This document shows, in pieces, positions 24,530-35,809 of a stretch of DNA of 64,000 bases; positions within the stretch are counted from its first letter, which is position 1, and each line of letters starts with the position of its first letter. A program made the position numbers and the translations under genes. The notes beneath the pieces were generated by a model. That model ran no database searches. It was not told the DNA's origin and saw only the letters and a list, made by a program, of their open reading frames with translations. This DNA is from Roseburia sp. (GTDB lineage Bacteria > Bacillota > Clostridia > Lachnospirales > Lachnospiraceae): contig JAGBEG010000007.1 of the NCBI GenBank assembly GCA_017937095.1, positions 1-64,000 of the forward strand, given 5' to 3'.

Positions 24530-25303
24530 ATGACGATTGAGGAGATGAAGCGCAGGAAGCAGGAGCGCGGCTATACCTATGCGCAGATAGCTGAGTTATC
24601 AGGTGTACCGCTTGGCACGGTTCAGAAGATTTTTTCCGGGGAGACGGTAAATCCGCGCTATGACACGCTGCAGGCGTTAGAGCGGCTGTTTACAGATGTA
24701 TCTATGGTGCATGAGGGAAGCGCATATCGCGTAGATACCAGACATTATCAGGGGAGCTATACGGTCGAGGACTACCGGGCGCTGCCCAAGGAGCAGAGGG
24801 TGGAGCTGATTGACGGGTTCTTCTATGACATGGTGTCGCCGACGTTTCTGCACCAGAGAATCAGCGGTGAGATTCACCGGCAGATTGCGAATTTTATCAT
24901 GGACAGAGGCGGCGACTGCCAGCCGCTCATTGCGCCGATTGATATTCAGCTTGATTGTGATGAGAGGACGATGGTTCAGCCGGATGTGGCGGTTTTGTGC
25001 GGGAGGGATAAGGTGAAGCGCTGGGGCGTCTACGGTGCGCCGGATTTTGTGCTCGAAGTGATTTCACCGTCCACAAGGCGCAAGGATTGTACGAAGAAGC
25101 TGATGAAGTACATGAATGCGGGCGTCAGGGAGTACTGGATTTTAGACCCGTATCAGCAGAAGCTGATCGTATATTTTTTTGAGAGCGAGGTCTGTCCTGT
25201 GATTTACGGACTGGATAAGCCGGTTCCGGTCGGAATTTATCACGGAGAACTTATGATTTCGTTTTCACATATTGCGGAGTGGATCGCAGACGAGGAGGAT
25301 TAA
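24530..25303 (+). CDS. XRE helix-turn-helix fused to Uma2-family nuclease-like domain
   Basis: A 257-residue protein. Residues 5-60 form a Cro/XRE-type helix-turn-helix (YTYAQIAELSGVPLGTVQKIF), and about 85-250 form a Uma2 (DUF820) domain of the PD-(D/E)XK nuclease superfamily, with QPDVAVLC, DFVLEVISPSTRRKD and YWILDPYQQKL. Uma2 proteins are widespread, and their activity is not well established. GGGAGGGG lies five bases before the chosen ATG; the frame is open farther upstream across the promoter. It is a single-gene unit with its own promoter and terminator. Confidence 0.87.
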   Translation: MTIEEMKRRKQERGYTYAQIAELSGVPLGTVQKIFSGETVNPRYDTLQALERLFTDVSMVHEGSAYRVDTRHYQGSYTVEDYRALPKEQRVELIDGFFYDMVSPTFLHQRISGEIHRQIANFIMDRGGDCQPLIAPIDIQLDCDERTMVQPDVAVLCGRDKVKRWGVYGAPDFVLEVISPSTRRKDCTKKLMKYMNAGVREYWILDPYQQKLIVYFFESEVCPVIYGLDKPVPVGIYHGELMISFSHIAEWIADEED

Positions 25304-25308
25304 GAGAG

Positions 25309-25352
25309 ACATTCTGTATCAGAGGGAGACTTTTGGTGCAGAATGTTTTTTT
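25309..25352 (+). terminator. Terminator after XRE-Uma2 gene
   Basis: ACATTCTG (25309-25316) pairs with CAGAATGT (25339-25346), followed by seven T. Confidence 0.8.
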
Positions 25353-25434
25353 GTGCGCAAATTTTTCATTTACCAAAATTCCGCGTTGAAATCGTACCCC
25401 GTGCTAATGAGATGTAAAGGTTCCGGTGGATGAA

Positions 25435-25463
25435 TTGACTTCAAAAATTTGATTCAGTAAAAT
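25435..25463 (+). promoter_or_regulatory. Promoter of the atp operon
   Basis: TTGACT (25435-25440), 17-bp spacer, TAAAAT (25458-25463), about 115 bases before atpB. Confidence 0.75.
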
Positions 25464-25580
25464 GCATCCCGTATCATATATTAATTAGAAGCAATGCGGC
25501 GGTGAAGCGAAGCAAAAGGTGGAACTGCCGCGAAAGGACAGAAAGGAAGGGATAATACGGAGGAACTTTCAAAAAGGCTG

Positions 25581-26243
25581 ATGGAGGAGCTGGACTGTAA
25601 GACGGCGTTTACGATTCCGCTTTTTGGCGGGATTCCGGTCGCGGAATCCGTTGTAGTCACATGGATCATTATGGCGGCGCTTACGATTGCCGCGGCAGTT
25701 CTTGTCCGTGGGCTTACGGTGGAGGGCGCAGGGAAAAAGCAGCTTGCCCTGGAGCTTGTGATCGGCGGGCTGTATGATTTTTTCCGGGAGCTTCTGGGCA
25801 GGGACGGGAAGCGCTACATACCTTATCTGATTACGGTAGGGATTTACATTGCCGTTTCCAACATGATCGGACTGTTCGGTATGAAGTCGCCGACGAAGGA
25901 CGTGGGTGTGACCGGGGCGCTCGCGCTGATGAGCATTGTGCTGATCGAGTATGCGGGAATCCATAAGAAGGGACCGAAGAACTTTCTCAAAAGTTTTGCC
26001 GAGCCAATTCCGATCATGCTTCCCATGAATATCCTGGAGTTATTCATACGGCCGCTGTCGTTGTGTATGCGTCTTTTCGGCAATATTCTGGGTGCATTCG
26101 TCATCATGGAGCTGCTTAAGATCGTGGCGCCGCTTCTCGTTCCGGTTCCATTCAGTCTGTATTTTGACCTGTTTGACGGCTTTATTCAGGCGTATGTATT
26201 CGTCTTTTTAACGTCGCTGTTCATCCGGGAATCGATCGAGTGA
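25581..26243 (+). CDS. atpB: ATP synthase Fo subunit a
   Basis: Membrane subunit forming the ion half-channels against the c-ring. The 220-residue chain has about five helices and the conserved segment RPLSLCMRLFGNILGAFVIM with the essential arginine, and ends FLTSLFIRESIE. The ATG at 25581 lacks a close ribosome site; GGAGGA lies 17 bases upstream. The frame is open upstream as T-E-E-L-S-K-R-L before this Met, so translation could begin at a non-standard codon nearer that site. First gene of a complete eight-gene operon, atpBEFHAGDC. Confidence 0.93.
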   Translation: MEELDCKTAFTIPLFGGIPVAESVVVTWIIMAALTIAAAVLVRGLTVEGAGKKQLALELVIGGLYDFFRELLGRDGKRYIPYLITVGIYIAVSNMIGLFGMKSPTKDVGVTGALALMSIVLIEYAGIHKKGPKNFLKSFAEPIPIMLPMNILELFIRPLSLCMRLFGNILGAFVIMELLKIVAPLLVPVPFSLYFDLFDGFIQAYVFVFLTSLFIRESIE

Positions 26244-26452
26244 TGGAAACGAGACTGACGGAGAAGGAAACAGGCGCGCGGAAGAAAAATGCATGACAGA
26301 CAGACCGCGCGGCGCAAGCCCGGAAGAAGCCCAAGGAAGAGAACTGCATGAAGAGAGAAAAGAAAGACGGAAGAACAAGAGAGGATGTACAAAAAAACAG
26401 CACGAATGAGAGCATAAAAAGAGAGCGAAACATAAAAAAGGAGTGTTGGAAT

Positions 26453-26677
26453 ATGACATCATTGATTGCAATCGGAGCAGGACTGGCAGCATTGACAGGA
26501 ATCGGAGCAGGACTTGGCATCGGCATGGCGACATCGAAGGCGGTGGACGCAATCGCAAGACAGCCGGAGGCGGAGAGCAAGATCACGAAAGCGCTTTTGC
26601 TTGGCTGCGCGCTGGCGGAGGGAACGGCAATCTTCGGTATGGTGGTCGCGATTCTGGTAATTCTATTCCTCGGATGA
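26453..26677 (+). CDS. atpE: ATP synthase Fo subunit c
   Basis: A 74-residue hairpin of two membrane helices with the polar loop ARQPEA and the ion-binding glutamate in ALAEGTAIFG. The residues that mark sodium-type rings (Gln in helix one and Ser after the Glu) are absent: helix one has GLGIGMAT and the Glu is followed by Gly-Thr. That suggests a proton-type ring (inference). AAAGGAG precedes the start. A 209-base purine-rich spacer separates it from atpB, unlike the tight spacing in the rest of the operon. Confidence 0.94.
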   Translation: MTSLIAIGAGLAALTGIGAGLGIGMATSKAVDAIARQPEAESKITKALLLGCALAEGTAIFGMVVAILVILFLG

Positions 26678-26695
26678 GAAAGGACTTGATTGGAA

Positions 26696-27202
26696 ATGCA
26701 GTTATTGAGACTGGACTGGAATATCCTCTTTACCATCTTAAATCTCATCATCCTTTATCTGGCGATGCGCCATTTTCTGATCGGGCCGGTGATGGGAATC
26801 ATTGAAAAGCGCAGAGCGCTCATCGACGGGCAGTTAAAAGACGCAAGGGATCAGAAGGAGGAAGCAAAAAAGCTTCTGGCGCAATATGAAGAAGTACAAA
26901 AAGGTGCAGACGAGGAGGCGGCGCAGATCATAGAGAGGGCGAAATGTGATGCGGGCAAAGCTTACGAGATGCAGATTGCGGAGGGAAGAGAGCAGGCAAA
27001 GAGACTTGTCGCAGACGGACAAAAGACCGTGGAACTGGAGCGGGCTAAGATGGTGCAGGAACTGGAGGCGCAGATTGCAGAGCTTGCGCTTTGTGCAGCG
27101 GCGAAAATTCTCGCGGAGAACCACAGCAAGGAGACAGACCGGATGCTGTATGAACGATTTTTGACGAAGGCAGGTGAGCGGCATGACGCAGACGGCGCGT
27201 AA
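26696..27202 (+). CDS. atpF: ATP synthase Fo subunit b
   Basis: Peripheral stalk subunit: a single N-terminal membrane helix (about 6-28, WNILFTILNLIILYLAMRHF) and a long charged coiled coil rich in Ala, Lys and Glu. About 168 residues. The ATG at 26696 is 11 bases after AAAGGA, while a TTG at 26690 is five bases after it; either may be used and the product differs by two residues. It overlaps the next gene by about 20 bases. Confidence 0.92.
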   Translation: MQLLRLDWNILFTILNLIILYLAMRHFLIGPVMGIIEKRRALIDGQLKDARDQKEEAKKLLAQYEEVQKGADEEAAQIIERAKCDAGKAYEMQIAEGREQAKRLVADGQKTVELERAKMVQELEAQIAELALCAAAKILAENHSKETDRMLYERFLTKAGERHDADGA

Positions 27203-27686
27203 TTACGGGAGGGTCCTCTTTGAACTGGCAGTTCCCCGCGAGGAAATTGAAGAGCTCCGCCGGATGTATTTTGAAACGCCGGAACTCATGCTTGTCCTTA
27301 ACAGCCCTGTTGTTGGAGAAAAAGAAAAGCACGCGGTAATCGGGCAGATTTTTCACGGCAGGCTTTGCAATTTCATGAAGGTACTGTGTGGTTATCAAAG
27401 TGTGGATCAGATTCCCGATATTTTAAAGGCGTATGATGCGTATTTTGATGAGCAGAGCGATACACTGCGCGCCGCGTTGTATTACGTCACAGCACCGGAC
27501 GATGTGCAGCGGGAAGGACTGGAAAAATATCTTGGCAGGAAATACGGGCGGCGTGAGGTAGTGCTTGAGATGACAAGAAAACCGGAGCTGATCGGCGGCT
27601 TTGTTCTTCGCATCGGAGACATCGAGGAGGACTACAGCATCCGGGGCAGGCTTAGTGCACTGCAGCAGAAAATGACAGGGAGGTGA
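27183..27686 (+). CDS. atpH: ATP synthase F1 subunit delta
   Basis: OSCP-like subunit that connects F1 to the peripheral stalk. The 167-residue chain starts MTQTARNYGRVLFELAV and carries a C-terminal KPELIGGFVLRIGD motif typical of the family. I chose the ATG at 27183, with AGGTGAG upstream, over the GTG nine bases earlier. The gene overlaps the end of atpF. Confidence 0.9.
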   Translation: MTQTARNYGRVLFELAVPREEIEELRRMYFETPELMLVLNSPVVGEKEKHAVIGQIFHGRLCNFMKVLCGYQSVDQIPDILKAYDAYFDEQSDTLRAALYYVTAPDDVQREGLEKYLGRKYGRREVVLEMTRKPELIGGFVLRIGDIEEDYSIRGRLSALQQKMTGR

Positions 27687-27690
27687 GCGC

Positions 27691-29223
27691 GTGAGTTCCA
27701 TAAGTTCAGAGGAAATTATCTCAATTTTGCGAAATGAGATAGAGAATTTTGAGATGATAAGCGAGGAGAAGGAGGTCGGCTCCGTTGTATGGGTTGGCGA
27801 CGGCATTGCGACAATCTATGGCATCGGTCATGCAATGTACGGGGAGATCGTCATTTTTGAAAACGGCGTCCGCGGAATGGTGCAGGACATCAAAAGAGAG
27901 CAGATCGGCTGCGTAATTCTCGGAAAGGAAGACGAAATCTGTGAGGGGACGAAGGTCACAAGAACCGGAAAGCGCGCAGGAATACCGGTCGGCGACGCTT
28001 ATCTTGGGCGCGTTGTGAATGCGCTCGGCGAGGCGGTCGACGGCAAAGGAGCGATAGAGGCGGCGGAGTACCGCGCCATTGAGCAGGAGGCGCCGGGGAT
28101 TGCAGACCGGCAGTCGGTGCATGAGCCGCTTGAGACGGGAATCCTTGCAATTGACGCCATGTTTCCGATCGGGCGCGGGCAGCGTGAACTGATTATCGGC
28201 GACAGGCAGACGGGAAAGACGTCCATTGCACTGGATGCGATCTTAAACCAGCGGGGAAAGGACGTCGTCTGCATCTATGTTGCAATCGGGCAGAAATCGT
28301 CTACGATTGCGCGTCTGGTGCATACGCTGACGAAATATGACGCCATGGATTACAGCGTGGTGTTTGCGGCGACGGCGAGTGATTCCGCGTCGCTGCAGTA
28401 CATTGTTCCGTATGCGGCGACGGCGCTCGCGGAGTATTTCATGTATCAGGGCAGGGATGTATTGATCGTCTACGATGATCTGTCAAAGCATGCGGTCGCA
28501 TACCGCGCACTGTCCTTGCTGCTCGAGCGTTCTCCCGGACGCGAGGCGTATCCGGGCGACGTCTTTTATCTTCATTCAAGGCTGTTGGAGCGCGCGAGCA
28601 GGTTAAGCGATGCACTCGGCGGCGGCTCGATCACAGCGCTGCCGATCGTTGAGACGCAGGCGGGGGATGTTGCCGCCTACATTCCGACAAATGTGATTTC
28701 CATCACGGACGGGCAGATCTATCTGGAAAGCGACCTGTTCTTTTCCGGTATGCGTCCGGCGGTCAATGTCGGTCTTTCCGTTTCGCGTGTCGGCGGCGCC
28801 GCACAGACAAAAGCGATGAAGCGGGCGTCCGGTACGATTCGTATTGATCTGGCGCAGTACCGGGAAATGGAGGTGTTTGCGCAGTTCGGATCGGATCTCG
28901 ATGAGACGACGAGGGAACAGCTTCGACATGGGAGAAGTCTGATGGAACTGTTAAAGCAGCCTCTGTGCCATCCGCTCACGCTTGCGGAACAGGTCATTTT
29001 GCTGGCTGCGGCGGATGACCGGGCGTTTTCCGATATGTCGGCAGAGAGGATCGGTGAGGCAAAAGAACAGTTTCTGGAGTACTTTGCGGCACATCACGCC
29101 GCGCTTTTAGACCGTATCAATGAGAAAAAAACACTGGACGATGGACTCTGGGATGAAATCATGGGTGCCGTGAAAACGTGGAAGGACGGATATCTGCATG
29201 AAAAACAGATGTATGAAAAATAA
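27691..29223 (+). CDS. atpA: ATP synthase F1 subunit alpha
   Basis: Non-catalytic nucleotide-binding subunit of F1, 510 residues. It has the P-loop GDRQTGKTS (about 170-178) and the segments VGDGIATIYGI and DDLSKHAVAYRALSLL typical of alpha subunits. It starts at a GTG preceded by GGGAGGTGAGCGC, directly after the delta stop. Its C-terminal end overlaps none of its neighbours. Confidence 0.96.
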   Translation: MSSISSEEIISILRNEIENFEMISEEKEVGSVVWVGDGIATIYGIGHAMYGEIVIFENGVRGMVQDIKREQIGCVILGKEDEICEGTKVTRTGKRAGIPVGDAYLGRVVNALGEAVDGKGAIEAAEYRAIEQEAPGIADRQSVHEPLETGILAIDAMFPIGRGQRELIIGDRQTGKTSIALDAILNQRGKDVVCIYVAIGQKSSTIARLVHTLTKYDAMDYSVVFAATASDSASLQYIVPYAATALAEYFMYQGRDVLIVYDDLSKHAVAYRALSLLLERSPGREAYPGDVFYLHSRLLERASRLSDALGGGSITALPIVETQAGDVAAYIPTNVISITDGQIYLESDLFFSGMRPAVNVGLSVSRVGGAAQTKAMKRASGTIRIDLAQYREMEVFAQFGSDLDETTREQLRHGRSLMELLKQPLCHPLTLAEQVILLAAADDRAFSDMSAERIGEAKEQFLEYFAAHHAALLDRINEKKTLDDGLWDEIMGAVKTWKDGYLHEKQMYEK

Positions 29224-29294
29224 CGGCATTTGTCTTATGACTGTCAATGTTTTGGAACAAATTCGCAGATATGGGAAAGGATGTGATTTTTCAC

Positions 29295-30182
29295 ATGGCG
29301 AATACGAGAGACATTCAAAAGCGTATGAAGAGCATCCGCGATACCATGAAGATCACGAATGCCATGTATATGATATCGTCCTCCAAGTTAAGCGGCGCAA
29401 AGAAAAAGCTTGCGGACACGGAACCGTATTTCTACACGCTGCAGCTTGCAGTCGCGCGTTTCTTAAGACATCTTCCCGACACGAAGAGTCCCTATTTCGA
29501 ACAGAAAGAGCAGATCCCGGAGGAAGAAAAGCGGCCGGGCTACATCGTAGTCACTGCCGATAAGGGACTTGCAGGCGCATATAATCACAATGTCATTGCA
29601 ATGGCGCACACGCTGTTTGCACAGGGCGGGAAGAACCGTCTGTTCGTTGTCGGGGAACTGGGGAGACAGTATTTCGCGAAGGAGGGGCTTTCTGTAGATA
29701 CGGAATTTAAGTATACGGCGCAGAACCCCACACTGCACCGTGCCCGCGTCATCACAGACCGCATCATGGAGCTGTATGATGGCGGGGAACTGGATGAGGT
29801 GTATATTGTATACACTAAGATGGAAAATTCCTTTTCGATGAGCGCGGAGAAAATCCGTCTTCTTCCATTAAAAAGAGAAGACTTTGGGAAGCTCCCGATC
29901 GACATTTATCAGGAGGAAATCCGCGTGGAGCCGTCCATGGAGCAGATTTTAGAGCACGTGGTTCCAAACTGTGTGACGGGCATCATCTATGGCGCGCTTG
30001 TGGAATCCTTTGCGAGCGAGCAGAATGCGAGGATGCTGGCGATGCAGTCTGCGACTGACAGCGCAAAGGAGGTGCTCGGGTCGCTTGAAATTGAGTATAA
30101 CCGGGTACGGCAGGCGGCAATCACCGGACAGATTACGGAAATCGCGGGCGGTGCGCGGGCGGTGCGGCGCACAAAAAAATAA
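29295..30182 (+). CDS. atpG: ATP synthase F1 subunit gamma
   Basis: Central rotating shaft of F1, 295 residues. The N-terminus MANTRDIQKRMKSIRDTMKI and the C-terminal ASEQNARMLAMQSATDSA and EIAGGARA are diagnostic. The ATG at 29295 fits the family; AAAGGA lies somewhat far upstream (13 bases), and the frame is open to 29247. It lies between alpha and beta. Confidence 0.94.
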   Translation: MANTRDIQKRMKSIRDTMKITNAMYMISSSKLSGAKKKLADTEPYFYTLQLAVARFLRHLPDTKSPYFEQKEQIPEEEKRPGYIVVTADKGLAGAYNHNVIAMAHTLFAQGGKNRLFVVGELGRQYFAKEGLSVDTEFKYTAQNPTLHRARVITDRIMELYDGGELDEVYIVYTKMENSFSMSAEKIRLLPLKREDFGKLPIDIYQEEIRVEPSMEQILEHVVPNCVTGIIYGALVESFASEQNARMLAMQSATDSAKEVLGSLEIEYNRVRQAAITGQITEIAGGARAVRRTKK

Positions 30183-32110
<1,928 letters not shown>

Positions 32111-32152
32111 TATCAAATGAACAGGAAAGCCCGGCGGGCGTGTGCAAGTCGG

Positions 32153-32181
32153 TTGACCGCGTACAAAAAATGGGATATAAT
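32153..32181 (+). promoter_or_regulatory. Promoter of capA-like gene
   Basis: TTGACC (32153-32158), 17-bp spacer, TATAAT (32176-32181), 50 bases before the start codon. Confidence 0.8.
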
Positions 32182-32230
32182 GCTATCGGTAAGAAACCCA
32201 ATTTCTTAATGTTTACGGCGGAGAAGATTT

Positions 32231-33781
32231 ATGTCCAAAAGGTGCAAGAGGATAAAATATGCGCTTGTAGTAATGACATTTACTGTTCTCTTGTGCGCTG
32301 TGGGCTGTGATGAATGTTTCTCGGCGCCCCGCACGGGCGCCGGGCAAGGAAAGAAGGAGCAGACAGCCGCGCAGAAGGTGACGGGCAGTACGCAGACGGC
32401 AGAGCAGCCGACCAGAGAGACAGACCTGACAGACTCATTTTCTGTGATATTACAAGGTGCGACAAAGGAATTGATCGCGGGCTATGCGGTGGACGAGTCG
32501 TTTCTGATGTGGCTGGACGCCCGGTTTGGAGACGAGACGGTGACGGAGCTTGCGGACTGCGTGCGAGAGGGCAGGATGGAACCGGAGGTCTGGTATGAGA
32601 AGACAGGCAATTCAATTCATGTGCTCTGGCTGATGTACTGCAGGGACAGCGGTTTCCAGAAGTACCGGCTTGATAATGTATATTGGAAGGAGCAGGCGGA
32701 TTCCTCACAGATTGTGCTTGGGTTTGCCGGGGATTTCAATTTCGCGGACGGCTGGTGCACCACGGAGTATCTAAAGAGGCAGGCAGGCGGAATTTACGAT
32801 TGTTTTTCGGAGGAGCTTCTAAAAGAGATGCAGGAGGCGGACGTCATGGTCATGAACAATGAGTTCACCTATGCCGAGGAGGGCACGGTAGAGCCGCTGC
32901 CCGGGAAAGCGTACACGTTCCGCGCCGATCCGATGATGGTTCCGCTTCTGGAGGCGTTTGGAACAGATGCGGTGACGCTTGCAAACAACCATGTCTATGA
33001 TTATGGGGAAGAGGGACTGCTCGATACCATGCGTTATCTGAATGAAGCCGGAGTTCCCTATCTGGGAGCGGGGGAGAATATCGACGAGGCGTCGAAGATT
33101 CTCTACTATGTAGTGGGCGGCAGGAAGATCGCAATCGTCTCCGCGACGCAGATTGAGCGCGTCACGAAGTATACGAAGGAGGCGACGGAGACGGAGCCTG
33201 GCGTTCTAAAGACGCTGGACCCGGAGCGTTTTTTGCAGATGATCCGTCAGGCGGATGCAAGCAGCGATTATGTGATCGCTGTGGTGCACTGGGGAACGGA
33301 GGGAAGCCTCACGCCGGAACACTCGCAGCGTCTTCTGGCGCAGAAGTATGCAGACGCTGGCGCAGACGCGATCATTGGCGGACATCCGCACCGTCTTCAG
33401 GGCGCGGCGTATGTGGACGGCGTGCCGGTCGCATACAGTCTGGGCAATTTCTGGTTCTCGGACGGAACCTTGTATACGACGCTGGCGAAGGTCATCATAG
33501 GGGAGGACGGGAGCGTAACGCTTCGCTATGTGCCCTGCGAGCAGAGGCGGCTTGTGACCCGTATTCTTACCGGGCAGGAGGAAACAGATGGATTTTATCA
33601 TTACCTTGCAGCGATATCCACAGATGTCGGGATTGATGCGCAGGGGAATGTTTATGATAAAATGGCGGCGGATTACCCCGCAGATCGGATTGTGTACGAT
33701 TCTTCTACAAGTAAGACAAAGATTCGCGGCACAGTCGACAACGAAGGAAATGCCATCGATATCGTTGGCAACCGAAAATAA
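32231..33781 (+). CDS. CapA-family metallophosphatase-like lipoprotein
   Basis: A 516-residue exported protein. The signal peptide ends in a lipobox-like CAVGC (Cys about 26), followed by a low-complexity Gln/Thr linker and an extra region before the CapA (PGA_cap) domain from about 165. The domain shows the metal-binding segments [36 protein letters not shown] and GGHPHRLQG of the calcineurin-like family that includes CapA of poly-gamma-glutamate systems. No other capsule genes are near, so its substrate is unknown. It has its own promoter and lies 17 bases before gpmI. Confidence 0.85.
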   Translation: MSKRCKRIKYALVVMTFTVLLCAVGCDECFSAPRTGAGQGKKEQTAAQKVTGSTQTAEQPTRETDLTDSFSVILQGATKELIAGYAVDESFLMWLDARFGDETVTELADCVREGRMEPEVWYEKTGNSIHVLWLMYCRDSGFQKYRLDNVYWKEQADSSQIVLGFAGDFNFADGWCTTEYLKRQAGGIYDCFSEELLKEMQEADVMVMNNEFTYAEEGTVEPLPGKAYTFRADPMMVPLLEAFGTDAVTLANNHVYDYGEEGLLDTMRYLNEAGVPYLGAGENIDEASKILYYVVGGRKIAIVSATQIERVTKYTKEATETEPGVLKTLDPERFLQMIRQADASSDYVIAVVHWGTEGSLTPEHSQRLLAQKYADAGADAIIGGHPHRLQGAAYVDGVPVAYSLGNFWFSDGTLYTTLAKVIIGEDGSVTLRYVPCEQRRLVTRILTGQEETDGFYHYLAAISTDVGIDAQGNVYDKMAADYPADRIVYDSSTSKTKIRGTVDNEGNAIDIVGNRK

Positions 33782-33798
33782 GAAGAGAGGAAAGAAAA

Positions 33799-35337
33799 AT
33801 GAGCAAAAAACCTACAGTATTAATGATTTTAGATGGATTCGGACTGAACGATAAGACCGAGGGAAATGCGGTCGCACAGGCAAATACGCCGAACATTGAC
33901 GCGCTGATGAAGGATTATCCGTATGTGAAGGGCTACGCGAGCGGACTTGCCGTAGGACTTCCGGACGGACAGATGGGCAACTCTGAGGTCGGACATCTGA
34001 ACATGGGCGCAGGAAGAATCGTATATCAGGAGCTGACGAGAATCACCAAGGAGATCGAGGACGGTGATTTCTTTGCAAACGAGGCGCTTCTGGCAGGAAT
34101 TGAAAATGTCAAGAAGAACAATTCCAGCCTGCACCTTTACGGACTGCTTTCAGACGGCGGCGTGCACAGCCACATTACACATCTTTACGGTCTGCTGGAA
34201 CTTGCGAAGAGACAGGGAATCGAGAAGGTATATGTACATTGCTTTTTAGACGGACGTGACACGGCTCCGACCTCCGGCAAGGGGTTTGTCGAGGCGCTTG
34301 AGGCGAAGATGGCGGAGATCGGCGTCGGCAAGATCGCATCAATTTCCGGACGTTACTATGTGATGGATCGCGATAACCGCTGGGATCGTGTACAGAAGGC
34401 ATACGATGTGCTGACAAAGGCTGAGGGAGAACATGTAGAGGGCGCAGTGGCAGCCATGGAAGCTTCCTATGCAAAGGATGTCACGGACGAGTTCTTTGTA
34501 CCGACTGCAATCACAGAGAACGGACAGCCGGTTGCTACCATCGGTGACAACGATACCGTGATTTTCTTTAACTTCCGCCCGGATCGTGCGCGTGAGATCA
34601 CCAGAGCATTCTGCGCGGATGAGTTTGACGGCTTTGACAGAGGCGCAAGAAAGAACGTGACCTATATCTGCTTCACCGAGTACGATGTGACGATTCCGAA
34701 TAAGCAGGTCGCATTTAAGAAGGTTGAGCTTAAGAATACATTTGGCGAGTACCTTGCAGCACATGGAAAGACGCAGGCGAGAATCGCAGAGACCGAGAAG
34801 TATGCACATGTTACATTCTTCTTCAACGGCGGTGTCGAGGAGCCGAACGTAGGCGAGGACCGCATTCTTGTGAAGTCCCCGAAGGTCGCTACCTATGATC
34901 TGCAGCCGGAGATGAGCGCGCCGGAGGTATGCGATAAGCTTTGTGATGCGATCCGTTCCCAGAAGTACGACGTCATCATCATCAATTTCGCAAACCCGGA
35001 TATGGTCGGACATACAGGAATCCTTGAGGCGGCGGTGAAGGCGGTCGAGACTGTGGACACCTGTGTAGGAAAAGCGGTTGCAGCGTTAAAGGAAGTGGAC
35101 GGACAGATGTTCCTGTGCGCAGACCACGGCAACGCAGAGCAGCTTGTGGACTATGAGACGGGCGCACCGTTTACGGCACACACCACGAATCCGGTACCGT
35201 TTATCCTGATCAATGCAGACCCGGCTTACTCTTTAAGAGAGAACGGCTGTCTTGCAGACATCATTCCGACGCTGATCGAGCTGATGGGTATGGAGCAGCC
35301 GGCGGAGATGACAGGAAAATCGCTGCTTGTAAAATAA
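33799..35337 (+). CDS. gpmI: 2,3-bisphosphoglycerate-independent phosphoglycerate mutase
   Basis: Interconverts 3- and 2-phosphoglycerate with two Mn ions. The 512-residue alkaline-phosphatase-superfamily enzyme has MILDGFGLN at the start, the catalytic serine in [17 protein letters not shown] (about 62), and the metal ligands DHGNAEQ and [12 protein letters not shown] near the C-terminus. AGAGGAAAG precedes the ATG. Its codon bias resembles gap and pgk, unlike the capA-like gene before it, so expression is probably high. Confidence 0.96.
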   Translation: MSKKPTVLMILDGFGLNDKTEGNAVAQANTPNIDALMKDYPYVKGYASGLAVGLPDGQMGNSEVGHLNMGAGRIVYQELTRITKEIEDGDFFANEALLAGIENVKKNNSSLHLYGLLSDGGVHSHITHLYGLLELAKRQGIEKVYVHCFLDGRDTAPTSGKGFVEALEAKMAEIGVGKIASISGRYYVMDRDNRWDRVQKAYDVLTKAEGEHVEGAVAAMEASYAKDVTDEFFVPTAITENGQPVATIGDNDTVIFFNFRPDRAREITRAFCADEFDGFDRGARKNVTYICFTEYDVTIPNKQVAFKKVELKNTFGEYLAAHGKTQARIAETEKYAHVTFFFNGGVEEPNVGEDRILVKSPKVATYDLQPEMSAPEVCDKLCDAIRSQKYDVIIINFANPDMVGHTGILEAAVKAVETVDTCVGKAVAALKEVDGQMFLCADHGNAEQLVDYETGAPFTAHTTNPVPFILINADPAYSLRENGCLADIIPTLIELMGMEQPAEMTGKSLLVK

Positions 35338-35356
35338 GAGGTGCCAGATAAGAAAA

Positions 35357-35410
35357 GGGCTGTCGCTGTAATGCTTATGGAATAAGCGTTTGTGCGGCAG
35401 CCCGTTTGTT
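35357..35410 (+). terminator. Terminator after gpmI
   Basis: GGGCTGTCGC pairs with GTGCGGCAGCCC around an inner AATGCTTAT/ATAAGCGTT stem (35357-35403), followed by GTTTGTT. Confidence 0.75.
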
Positions 35411-35424
35411 GTCAGAACTTGATA

Positions 35425-35586
35425 AATAATAAAGCGAAAAGCAGTTCCGGGGGAGGAACTGCTTTTCTCATGTTAGGACTCAGAAAACGGGGGAAACCGT
35501 TTTCTGGGAAATCTGCCCTGTCGGCAGATAAAGAGGAGTTATATGAAATAAGATAATTGCAAAAGTAGTGCTTTTGTCCTATCTCC
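35425..35586 (-). ncRNA. Candidate small regulatory RNA with C-rich loops
   Basis: Read on the minus strand, a strong promoter (35593-35621) is followed by about 160 bases of hairpins: UAGGA(C)/(G)UCCUA closes a multiloop (35577-35581 with 35474-35478), CAAAAG-CACUA-CUUUUG (35576-35560), AUCUGCC-GACAG-GGCAGAU (35529-35511), CAGAAAACGG-UUUCCC-CCGUUUUCUG (35506-35481), and a last stem GCAGUUCC-UCCCCC-GGAACUGC followed by UUUUCGCUUUAUU, which looks like an intrinsic terminator. A single-stranded CUCCUCUUU and the two C-rich loops could bind Shine-Dalgarno sequences. No open reading frame is present. Existence is predicted from sequence; the function is inference. Confidence 0.65.
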
Positions 35587-35592
35587 GAAATT

Positions 35593-35621
35593 ATTATACA
35601 ACTGGTACTAAAGTACGTCAA
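35593..35621 (-). promoter_or_regulatory. Promoter of the candidate small RNA
   Basis: On the minus strand: TTGACG (35621-35616), exact 17-bp spacer, TATAAT (35598-35593), predicting a start at about 35586. Confidence 0.8.
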
Positions 35622-35779
35622 GACGAAAATTGTTTTTCCGGAGCAGAAATTTTGTATGAATTAGAGAACATGAACAAATTTATAAGAAAAACTAATGAGT
35701 AGATGAAAATGTACAAAAATACTAATAAAAAGACGGCTTTTTTCTATAGGGCGGAAAGCCGCGGGAAGCGGTAAAATCA

Positions 35780-35809
35780 TTGACTTTCCAAAAGGCGCTG
35801 TATTATAAT
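35780..35809 (+). promoter_or_regulatory. Promoter of purC-purF-purB
   Basis: TTGACT (35780-35785), 18-bp spacer, TATAAT (35804-35809), about 90 bases before purC. No purine riboswitch core is seen in the leader. Confidence 0.7.

Noticed and set aside
26348-26452. N-terminal extension of subunit c
   Set aside because: The frame is open upstream, but the charged 35-residue extension would spoil the helical hairpin; AAAGGAG before 26453 marks the true start.
35425-35586. 6S RNA or purine riboswitch between gpmI and purC
   Set aside because: The region folds as several short hairpins with a terminator, not as one long bulged hairpin, and lacks the purine-riboswitch core. Listed as an unassigned small RNA instead.
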